Shown piece by piece: positions 19,990 to 24,976 of a DNA stretch of 24,976 nt; within the stretch, counting starts at the first letter, position 1; every line of letters starts with the position of its first letter. This DNA comes from a virus, in the IMG/VR virus record IMGVR_UViG_3300018080_000566, positions 1 to 24,976 of that record. One strand, written 5' to 3'. The notes under the pieces are model-generated. The model was not told where the DNA came from. It searched no databases and saw only the letters and a program-made list of their open reading frames with translations. A program made the translations under genes and the position numbers.

Positions 19990-20327
19990 CAGTTATCGAC
20001 TTTACCGACCGGCGCAACGAAAAGCACAAAAACGAAAGCGAATATGCTTTTGATCTTGTTTGTTTCAAAACGTCAGAAGGTCAGCCATGGGCGACGGCTC
20101 AAAGCGACATGCCGTTTGATGAAGTGATGCATTTGATGCGCCGTCTAATTTTATTGCACGGCATGGAAGAGAGCGACCCGGTTGTCGCGACGCTGACTTT
20201 TCGGAAATCGGGCAGCGTAAACCTGAATTGGGACAATGAGGTCATCGCGCCAACGCCAGAACAAGCGCAATGGCTGCGTGACCAGCTTGAAGTTGCAATC
20301 GGCGAAATGAAGGAAAGCACATCATGA
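19986..20327 (+). CDS. unknown 113-aa protein
   Basis: ATG at 19986 has a strong GGAGGGGAG upstream. Soluble alpha/beta product: MTVIDFTDRRNEKHKNESEY, a central FDEVMHLMRRLILLHGME, a beta-rich VVATLTFRKSGSVNLNWDNE and a C-terminal helix. No known family. It is coupled to the PEP-CTERM-like gene by ATGA. Confidence 0.78.
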   Translation: MTVIDFTDRRNEKHKNESEYAFDLVCFKTSEGQPWATAQSDMPFDEVMHLMRRLILLHGMEESDPVVATLTFRKSGSVNLNWDNEVIAPTPEQAQWLRDQLEVAIGEMKESTS

Positions 20328-20914
20328 AGCACCTATTCGCAGCCGCGGCCCTTACCGCTTTCACCGCCCCAGCCGCCGCGCTGCCTATCGTCTCCGGCGA
20401 CGGCAACGAAACATGCAACGGCGGCGCTTGCGTCGCCATCCAGCCGCACCCGGCTTGGCAAGCGCCCGGCGCTGGTCAGTGGATCAGCTATGCCGACACG
20501 GGCTACGGCGGGGCTGTTCTCGCGCCTCCCGGCAGTATGTGGACGGCGACGGAAACATTTACGGTCGCCCATCGATCCTGGCTCGATTTCACCGCATGGG
20601 CGGACGACACGGCACAAGTTTTTCTGAATGGCGTGGCGCTCAATCTGCCGAACATGACCCAAGGGACGTGCGCCATCGGCCCGCTTGGGTGCGAGCCGGG
20701 CGAGGGCGAGGCCTTCGCCATGGAAGTTGCCGCGGGCACGCACGAACTGAAATTCGAGGTTCGGCAGATTGGCGTCGGTCAGGACACGATCAGCAACCCG
20801 TCGGGCCTTATGTACGAGGGCGAGGTCAACGCCATCCCGCTCCCGGCATCGGCGCTGCTGCTGGCCGGAGGCCTTTTCGGCTTGTGGTCAATGCGCGGAT
20901 TGCGCATGGAATAG
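20324..20914 (+). CDS. secreted protein with PEP-CTERM/VPLPA-like C-terminal sorting signal
   Basis: A 196-aa protein. The N-terminal signal peptide MKHLFAAAALTAFTAPAAA is followed by a likely cut near residue 19-20. The mature part is beta-rich, Gly/Trp-containing, with four cysteines (31, 36, 116, 123), possibly two disulfides, and WLDFTAWADDTAQVFLNG typical of jelly-roll domains. The tail is IPLPASALLLAGGLFGLWSM plus RGLRME: a P-x-P-type motif, a hydrophobic helix and basic residues, the layout of exosortase-sorted proteins. It is unexpected in a phage early operon, yet its ATG overlaps the preceding gene. It likely alters the lysogen surface or was acquired from a host. Confidence 0.85.
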   Translation: MKHLFAAAALTAFTAPAAALPIVSGDGNETCNGGACVAIQPHPAWQAPGAGQWISYADTGYGGAVLAPPGSMWTATETFTVAHRSWLDFTAWADDTAQVFLNGVALNLPNMTQGTCAIGPLGCEPGEGEAFAMEVAAGTHELKFEVRQIGVGQDTISNPSGLMYEGEVNAIPLPASALLLAGGLFGLWSMRGLRME

Positions 20915-21041
20915 GGGCGGGCGTACCTCCACGGGCGGGCCGGGGCGTCCGCCAAGCCATACCTGCCAGAGCGTCAACGCGCGGTGCCTAGCCCCTGATC
21001 GTCAGGTGACCCGCGCAAAGGATGGCATCCCCGGCATAAAG
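20915..21041. other. intergenic spacer after the PEP-CTERM-like gene
   Basis: About 127 bp of G+C-rich sequence with no credible ORF, promoter or repeat that I can see. It ends in the bidirectional terminator at 21042-21068. Confidence 0.5.
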
Positions 21042-21068
21042 AAAGGGCGGCTTAAGTGCCGCCTTTTT
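21042..21068. terminator. bidirectional rho-independent terminator
   Basis: GGCGGC (21046-21051), loop TTAAGT, GCCGCC (21058-21063) then TTTTT. The stem extends by A-T pairs, and the minus strand also has TTTCTTT after the stem. It lies between the converging units E and F, three bases from the 21071 stop. Confidence 0.88.
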
Positions 21069-21070
21069 CG

Positions 21071-21400
21071 TTAGTCCCGCCCCTCCGCTTTGGCGATGGC
21101 TGCGTTTATTTTTTGCATGTCGTAACGTCCGTCGTAGTCAAGCCACAGTTGCGCCATTTTTAACGCCTCCAGCATATCTGGCGCGGCGGCGATCAGGCAG
21201 GCATTGGCTTCCCATTCGGCAATGCCAGACCAGCCCAGTTCTGCAATCGTGTGTGTCCAAGAACGCGCGCCACCGGTGCCGGGGCACAGAATGCCGAGCG
21301 GGCTTCCGTCGTCGCAAGCGCCACCGTCGGCCTCGATTATCGTTCCCCGCGTGCCATGATATACCCTCCAAGGCCCCGGCGTGTGTTTCGTGTTATCCAT
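21071..21400 (-). CDS. HTPGPW-type phage protein
   Basis: A 109-aa soluble protein with the N-terminal KHTPGPWRVYHG motif and EANACLIAAAPDMLEALKMAQ, a combination widely seen in small phage and prophage proteins of unknown function. ATG at 21400 has GGAGCG upstream (GGAGCGAAAAG) and overlaps the ribbon-helix-helix gene by 8 bp. Last gene of the two-gene leftward unit F. Confidence 0.85.
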   Translation of the reverse strand: MDNTKHTPGPWRVYHGTRGTIIEADGGACDDGSPLGILCPGTGGARSWTHTIAELGWSGIAEWEANACLIAAAPDMLEALKMAQLWLDYDGRYDMQKINAAIAKAEGRD

Positions 21401-21548
21401 CTTTTCGCTCCATCTTCTCCGCCTTTTCGAGCGCCGCCACGCGGCAGAAATCCGCGACGCTGCGCATGTCGGCCTCCGCCGCCCTAATCAGGCGATCCAG
21501 GTCTTTCGTTGTTACGCGCACGTTAATGCGCTGGTCTCTAGGCTCCAT
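21393..21548 (-). CDS. ribbon-helix-helix DNA-binding protein (51 aa)
   Basis: The sequence RINVRVTTKDLDRLIRAAEADMRSVADFCRVAALEKAE (8-46) fits the ribbon-helix-helix fold (Arc/MobC/antitoxin type): a beta strand then two helices. ATG at 21548 has AAGGAGG six bases upstream; the adjacent ATG at 21551 is also possible. It is the first gene of a leftward unit transcribed from a near-consensus promoter and divergent from unit G, so it is a good candidate repressor of that region. No toxin-like partner is evident. Confidence 0.78.
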   Translation of the reverse strand: MEPRDQRINVRVTTKDLDRLIRAAEADMRSVADFCRVAALEKAEKMERKDG

Positions 21549-21575
21549 CATCGGCCTCCTTAGTTTCGATGCCTC

Positions 21576-21604
21576 ACTATACCGCTGGCGCTTTTGTGTG
21601 TCAA
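21576..21604 (-). promoter_or_regulatory. near-consensus leftward promoter of unit F
   Basis: On the minus strand: TTGACA (21599-21604), 17 nt, TATAGT (21576-21581). It is the best promoter in the window by hexamers and spacing. Its -35 is 7 bp from the divergent -35, the two forming TGTCAA-7-TTGACA. Confidence 0.8.
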
Positions 21605-21632
21605 TAGGCGCTTGACAGGCGCAAGGTGGCGC
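21587..21632. repeat. four GGCGC repeats phased along the divergent promoters
   Basis: GGCGC occurs at 21587, 21607, 21618 and 21628, i.e. spaced 20, 11 and 10 bp, about whole helical turns, across both -35 boxes and spacers. This looks like an operator array on one DNA face, such as ribbon-helix-helix proteins use. In a G+C-rich genome chance occurrence is possible. Confidence 0.45.
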
Positions 21633-21640
21633 GATATGGT
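21612..21640 (+). promoter_or_regulatory. rightward promoter of unit G
   Basis: TTGACA (21612-21617), 17 nt, TATGGT (21635-21640). The -35 is perfect. It drives the 21671 gene with a leader of roughly 25 nt. Confidence 0.75.
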
Positions 21641-21670
21641 GTCTATGCAATCAAACAAAGGAGACAAGTG

Positions 21671-21922
21671 ATGCAGGATGAAGTGGGCGACTGGACGGAA
21701 TACACCCGGGACCGCGCGCTGCCAGCCATGCAGGGGTTCCTGCGCACGGGCGCTAAGGAATTCGTGCATTACATGTTCCATACTCACAAGACGCCGCAGG
21801 GCGCTGCGTTCTGGCAGGATTTGGGGACGCCGCTGCCCGGCGCAGTGGAACGGATCGAGCGCGCGCGCGACTTTGTGGAGCGCGTGCGTGATGCGATTTT
21901 GGCGGATATGGATGACAAATAA
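21671..21922 (+). CDS. unknown 83-aa protein, first gene of unit G
   Basis: ATG at 21671 has AAAGGAGACAAGTG upstream; longer starts would include the promoter. Helical soluble protein: MQDEVGDWTEYTRDRALPAM, FVHYMFHTHKTPQGAAFWQD, ending RVRDAILADMDDK. No recognised family. It is followed by the repeated post-stop hairpin. Confidence 0.75.
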   Translation: MQDEVGDWTEYTRDRALPAMQGFLRTGAKEFVHYMFHTHKTPQGAAFWQDLGTPLPGAVERIERARDFVERVRDAILADMDDK

Positions 21923-21943
21923 CCCGCGGGGCTCCGGCCCCGC
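21920..21943 (+). repeat. post-stop hairpin, copy 2 (first copy at 8258-8281)
   Basis: Starting at the TAA stop, 24 bases match 8258-8281 with one difference. GCGGGGC (21926-21932), tetraloop TCCG, GCCCCGC (21937-21943) is a perfect 7-bp UNCG-class hairpin, followed within a few bases by the GGAGG of the next gene. Confidence 0.6.
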
Positions 21944-21957
21944 TTTGGAGGATGATG

Positions 21958-22170
21958 ATGATTCTGGTATCGGAAAATAGGGCGGCAAGGCTCGCCAAGG
22001 ATTGGCAGGCAGAAGCCCGTCATTTTGCGCGCACTTGCGAGTTAGACCAGCGGGTATGGCGGAACGGTTTAGACGAGGACGCGCACATATGGCGTTGCGA
22101 CCAGATGAGCGCCCGGAATGCCGCGGCAACTGCGCGGACTATTCTGCTTGGGCTGCTGGCCAATGACTGA
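21958..22170 (+). CDS. unknown 70-aa protein
   Basis: GGAGG (21947-21951) precedes three tandem ATGs at 21952, 21955 and 21958; the last has the best spacing (6 nt). Product: MILVSENRAARLAKDWQAEA, then WRNGLDEDAHIWRCDQMSAR and TARTILLGLLAND. Soluble and helical. No family recognised. Confidence 0.68.
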   Translation: MILVSENRAARLAKDWQAEARHFARTCELDQRVWRNGLDEDAHIWRCDQMSARNAAATARTILLGLLAND

Positions 22171-22315
22171 TCTCCCGCCAGACTTCCCGCGCGACATTGC
22201 CGACATGCTCGGCGTCAAGCCGGAGCGCCCGGCGCTGCCCGGCCCGGCACCAATCACACAAGCCATGCGTGACGCACTGAAAGCAGCGCATGAGGCGAAA
22301 GGGAAATGCATATGA
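22163..22315 (+). CDS. unknown 50-aa protein
   Basis: ATG at 22163 overlaps the previous gene by 8 bp. Product begins MTDLPPDFPRDIADMLGVKP, then a Pro-rich stretch (ERPALPGPAP) and a C-terminal helix ending AKGKCI. Coupled at both ends; function unknown. Confidence 0.6.
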   Translation: MTDLPPDFPRDIADMLGVKPERPALPGPAPITQAMRDALKAAHEAKGKCI

Positions 22316-22383
22316 GCGATGACACCGTGACCGTCCCGCGCGAAAACGAACTCCGCCGGGCGGCAGAGATGGAGGAAGGGTGA
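22312..22383 (+). CDS. tiny coupled ORF (23 aa)
   Basis: ATG at 22312 overlaps the previous stop (ATGA) and its own stop overlaps the next start (TGATG). It encodes MSDDTVTVPRENELRRAAEM plus EEG. Its last codons supply the GGAGGAAGG ribosome site for the next gene. It may be a real micro-protein or only a translational relay. Confidence 0.45.
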   Translation: MSDDTVTVPRENELRRAAEMEEG

Positions 22384-22568
22384 TGACCTGGGGGGACGTG
22401 TTGCAGGCGGCAATTGCTGCCTGCATGGTTAAGGGCCAAAACGCCGAGGTGGACCCGGACGAACTAGCCGCGCTTATTACGCAAATCCTGGGCACATTTA
22501 GACACACCGACCCATACTCAGTCCCGCTTGGGTTGGCGGATGCTGAAAGCGATGGAGAAGGAAGATGA
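22383..22568 (+). CDS. unknown 61-aa protein
   Basis: ATG at 22383 with GGAGGAAGG upstream. Helical N-terminus (MTWGDVLQAAIAACMVKGQN), then DPDELAALITQILGTFRHTD and a polar tail. No family recognised. Its stop overlaps the next start (ATGA). Confidence 0.62.
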   Translation: MTWGDVLQAAIAACMVKGQNAEVDPDELAALITQILGTFRHTDPYSVPLGLADAESDGEGR

Positions 22569-22666
22569 CTGAGGACGAACGCGAGGCGCTGGCCCTCAGA
22601 CTAGAGCAAACGCCATTCCAAGACTTCCTTCATATGCGCGCTGCCGCCCACAACCGCGGCCCGTAA
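22565..22666 (+). CDS. tiny ORF (33 aa), last of unit G
   Basis: ATG at 22565 overlaps the previous stop (ATGA) and has GGAGAAGGAAG upstream. Product begins MTEDEREALALRLEQTPFQD and ends AAAHNRGP. Function unknown. Confidence 0.5.
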   Translation: MTEDEREALALRLEQTPFQDFLHMRAAAHNRGP

Positions 22667-22774
22667 GGGCGTCCGGGGCTTAGGCCATTTCGCCCCGTCC
22701 TTATGCGGCTTGCCTGAGTGACTATGAGGCAGGCTACCCCATTCGTCATACCCGCGGCAGGATCAGTGCGCAAC
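22667..22774. other. convergent spacer with two imperfect hairpins
   Basis: Between units G and H. CGGGGC pairs with GCCCCG across a 12-nt loop around 22674-22697 (tail TCCTT). GCTTGCCT (22708-22715) pairs with AGGCAGGC (22727-22734), 8 bp with one G-U. Neither has a proper T-run, so I do not call a terminator, though one is expected here. Confidence 0.35.
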
Positions 22775-24559
22775 CTAACCGTTCGCCTCCAGCCAGTCAA
22801 GATCATCGCGGATGCGCGCGAACCTGACCGCCCGCTCGCCCGGCTGCGGATCAACCGGCGGCTCGACGGGCGGGTCAATGACTGGCGCGTCATAGGCGGC
22901 GATCATTTTTTGCAGTAGATCGGATTGGCTGTCCCACGATGGCAGGATAGACCAGAAGCCTTGGCCATAGGTCTGACCTGCTTTAAATTCCTCGCCCGTA
23001 ATGCCCATGCCGTAGACCATGGTTGCCCATGGCCGCTCGCTCGATAGATCGGCAGCCATCTTGATATTCATCAGGTCGCCATCGACCGAGAACCGCTTGG
23101 CGGTCCACCAGTCGGCTGGACGCCCGTCGCGGCCATCAATGAAGGACAGGCCCATTTCATAAACGCCAAAGCGCCACCCGGCAGGCTGCGCCACGACATT
23201 CCCAAGCATAAGCCCCAGCGCCCGCTGCCAGCCCGCTTCCGCTGCGCCCCAAAACTCCGCATTGGTCGGATCATTCGGCGCGCGGGCATGGGTCGGGAGC
23301 GCCTGCGTCACGTACTGGTAGGCAAGGTACGGCGCAAACGCGAAGCCGGTGAAATAGTCCTGGACCGTCTGCCAGTCCTGCGGCACCAGCGCCTCGGCAA
23401 ACACTTTCACGATGTTCTCGACGAATCGAGCATTGCCGTTCTGCCCGCCCATGGTGTTGTAGATGCGGACGCCGTGCTTGTTCACGAAACACCGCTCGGC
23501 AGCGTCCCATTGCCAGTTGACCAGCATCACCGCCAGCGCCTGCGATGCGTCATACATCGCCATCGCATAGGCCGCTTCATTGGATAGCAGGATCGGATCA
23601 ACGCGCCCCGCATCGCGCGCCTGCTGTTTCAGCTTGTCCGGCCACATCTGCCCCGATGGCGTGTAGGCCATGGCGTCATCCTCCAGCACCCAGCCCGGCT
23701 GCGCATAGTCCAGAATGCCGCCCGGCGTGCCGTGGAAGGTGCCATAGGCTTGGTGTGCCCGGTTCAGGTAGTAAGTGCCGCACTTCTGCGACGCGCCGCG
23801 GTTCCAGATTTCATTGCCGCCGTGTTCCAGCGTCACCGCGGGGCAGCCGCTGTAATCGTCCAAAGCCGCCACCAGGACGGCAGGAGACATGCCGGGAGGT
23901 ACGGATAGCCAAATATGCTGCCATGCGCACTCCTGCGCCATCCGCAGGCTTTGGGAGACGGTTATGCCCGCGAAATCGCCGCGCCAGTCGCCATGCATGG
24001 TCGGATAGGCGATATCGCGGATTTTGTGATCCTGTTCGGCGTATTTGGACCGCTGCTCGTCCATTGTGCGCGCGCCGGTCAGGCCCTGCGCCGCAGACCA
24101 TGCGCGGAATGCTGGCGAAGTAAATTTGTCATCCTCGGCAATGCCGAAACGGAACTCGCCCACCCATTCGGCGGCAGCAGGGTTGCGAATGATGATGAAT
24201 TGCGGCAGCGACGGATCAAGCGTCACCGGTGGCGGGTCATTGACCGGCACAAGCCCCTTCCATTCCGGCGTTGCGACTACGCCGCGCTGCACAATCGTAA
24301 TTTCGAGATCGTGCATAGCCATGCCGCGCCAGAAGAATTGATATGGCCGCGGCTTGCTTGGCCCTAGCTTTGACCGCAGCCGCCCGAATGCGTAGGTGTA
24401 GGATGCACCCGGTGCCATGCGCGTGATCCAGCCATCGGTAAGCGTCACGTCAGGCGTGGACACGAAATCGAACTGCCCTGTCTCAAACAAGAGATCGGAA
24501 AAATAGTTGTTCGCTATGCTGTAATGGTCATCGACCAAAAGGTTTGCGCCAAAAGTCAT
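22775..24559 (-). CDS. large phage protein with glycoside-hydrolase-like motif (possible tail fibre/depolymerase)
   Basis: A 594-aa protein. Around residues 241-253, AVTLEHGGNEIWN resembles the Asn-Glu acid/base strand of clan A glycoside hydrolases (Glu250 candidate), with WRGDFAGITVSQSL and WQHIWLSVPPGMS before it fitting earlier strands of a TIM barrel. The C-terminal region has a Pro-rich linker (IDPPVEPPVDPQPGE) and a final short helix. ATG at 24559 follows GGAGCGGAA. A virion-associated enzyme that binds or cuts host surface polysaccharide is the best guess; neither the structural nor the catalytic role is proven. Confidence 0.72.
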   Translation of the reverse strand: MTFGANLLVDDHYSIANNYFSDLLFETGQFDFVSTPDVTLTDGWITRMAPGASYTYAFGRLRSKLGPSKPRPYQFFWRGMAMHDLEITIVQRGVVATPEWKGLVPVNDPPPVTLDPSLPQFIIIRNPAAAEWVGEFRFGIAEDDKFTSPAFRAWSAAQGLTGARTMDEQRSKYAEQDHKIRDIAYPTMHGDWRGDFAGITVSQSLRMAQECAWQHIWLSVPPGMSPAVLVAALDDYSGCPAVTLEHGGNEIWNRGASQKCGTYYLNRAHQAYGTFHGTPGGILDYAQPGWVLEDDAMAYTPSGQMWPDKLKQQARDAGRVDPILLSNEAAYAMAMYDASQALAVMLVNWQWDAAERCFVNKHGVRIYNTMGGQNGNARFVENIVKVFAEALVPQDWQTVQDYFTGFAFAPYLAYQYVTQALPTHARAPNDPTNAEFWGAAEAGWQRALGLMLGNVVAQPAGWRFGVYEMGLSFIDGRDGRPADWWTAKRFSVDGDLMNIKMAADLSSERPWATMVYGMGITGEEFKAGQTYGQGFWSILPSWDSQSDLLQKMIAAYDAPVIDPPVEPPVDPQPGERAVRFARIRDDLDWLEANG

Positions 24560-24570
24560 TTCCGCTCCGA

Positions 24571-24660
24571 TCAGTCTATGTGCTTGATCCTGTCAACCAG
24601 CGCGGCCAACTCTACGGCAAGTTGCTGGTTACGCGCAATGCCGCGCTTTAACTCTAACAA
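24571..24660 (-). CDS. possible tiny ORF (29 aa, TTG start)
   Basis: It fills the 94-bp gap between the membrane/coiled-coil gene and the 594-aa gene. A TTG at 24660 overlaps the upstream stop (TTGTTAG). It encodes a charged helix (LKRGIARNQQLAVELAALVD then RIKHID) and stops just before the ribosome site of the next gene. The frame is open far upstream only as a shadow of the other gene. No ATG is present, so this is tentative. Confidence 0.32.
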   Translation of the reverse strand: MLELKRGIARNQQLAVELAALVDRIKHID

Positions 24661-24976
24661 GGCCCGCCGGGCTTCTTCTTGAGCGCCTCTATCGCCGCCC
24701 GGAATGCGTTCCCCGTCATCTCCGCCGCCTTTGCCGCCTCGAACATTTCCTGAGCATGGCGGCGTTCCGCCTCCCTCCAGGCTGTTTGCGTTTCCACCAA
24801 CTGCCGATACAGGCAGGATATGCGCCTGTTCATCTCGGAATGGAGGTCGCCATTCTGCTTGTTCTTCTGCCCATTGAGCCGCCAAAGCTGGACAACGGCC
24901 AGCGATAGGCCACCCACCACCGCCCAAAGGAGCGCTACCATATCCGCCGGAGGCGTTGACGTGATTTGCTCTAGCA
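24654..24976 (-). CDS. membrane-anchored coiled-coil protein, cut at window edge (holin/spanin-like?)
   Basis: The frame is open to the edge and reads LEQITSTPPADMVALLWAVV, GGLSLAVVQLWRLNGQKNK, then a long charged helix (VETQTAWREAERRHAQEMFE). The edge codon ends in TG, so the true start may be an ATG or GTG whose first base lies outside; the internal ATG at 24941 has no good ribosome site. One N-terminal membrane helix plus a coiled coil suits a lysis accessory (holin or inner-membrane spanin) or tail-region membrane protein. The class is not certain. Confidence 0.65.
   Translation of the reverse strand, partial: LEQITSTPPADMVALLWAVVGGLSLAVVQLWRLNGQKNKQNGDLHSEMNRRISCLYRQLVETQTAWREAERRHAQEMFEAAKAAEMTGNAFRAAIEALKKKPGGPC

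Noticed and set aside
21393-21548. Ribbon-helix-helix protein as the antitoxin of a toxin-antitoxin pair
   Set aside because: The downstream partner is an HTPGPW-type phage protein, not a recognisable toxin, and nothing else is in the unit.
1-24976. tRNA genes, CRISPR arrays, insertion sequences, integrase or attachment sites
   Set aside because: I looked for cloverleaf-like segments, regularly spaced repeats, transposase motifs and tyrosine/serine recombinase motifs and saw none.

Overview
The window is a contiguous piece of a tailed-phage genome (free phage or prophage; no integrase, attachment site or host gene is visible). It has an HK97-type capsid and packaging set and a lambda-like recombination set (Erf, NinB/Orf, SSB, RusA). 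Genes are densely packed, with stops and starts overlapping as ATGA or TGATG. Base composition is G+C-rich, and two genes belong to families typical of Alphaproteobacteria (GapR/DUF2312 and GcrA), so the host is most likely an alphaproteobacterium. Naming a genus would be a guess; a sphingomonad-like host is only an impression.

Layout. (A) 7906 down to 1, leftward: a 68-aa protein, small terminase, an HTH plus sigma-region-4 protein, an unknown 156-aa protein, a candidate promoter and an intrinsic terminator, then large terminase, portal, Mu F-like head protein, prohead protease, major capsid protein, a decoration-like protein and a cut-off gene. (A') 8084-8260, rightward: one 58-aa gene with its own terminator. 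(B) 11308 down to 8329, leftward: Cro-like HTH, RusA, ParB-like protein, an apparently frameshifted small gene, a DUF1376-type replication protein and two small proteins. (C) 11415-15029, rightward: Erf, a DnaJ-like zinc protein, a coiled-coil protein, NinB, two small proteins, SSB, GapR and a GcrA-like protein, closed by a strong terminator. (D) 18060 down to 15099, leftward: Cro-like HTH, a 60-aa protein, a DUF7220-like membrane protein, an SF2 helicase and an SPPF-type DNA methyltransferase. (E) 18175-20914, rightward: XRE HTH, small membrane proteins, a DnaA-domain-IV-like protein, a Fis-like protein, and a secreted protein with a PEP-CTERM-like tail. (F) 21548 down to 21071, leftward: ribbon-helix-helix protein and an HTPGPW-type protein. 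(G) 21671-22666, rightward: a string of very small coupled ORFs. (H) 24976 down to 22775, leftward: a membrane/coiled-coil protein, a tiny ORF and a large protein with a glycoside-hydrolase-like motif.

Control. Four divergent intergenic regions (about 7907-8083, 11309-11414, 18061-18174, 21549-21670) drive these units, and hairpin terminators sit between converging units. Two of the divergent regions, 10 kb apart, share an identical 13-bp element (TTTTTTTGTGTTG) touching the -35 boxes, which suggests one phage repressor controls both. The packaging/head genes appear to have a separate late switch: regulator genes, then a promoter, then a terminator directly before the large terminase gene.

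The most interesting points are the shared operator, the GapR+GcrA pair with a nearby non-CcrM-type methyltransferase, the HTH-sigma4 fusion next to a promoter-terminator leader, the PEP-CTERM-like secreted protein inside an early operon, an Erf whose C-terminus imitates the SSB tip, and a small gene that looks broken by a single base.
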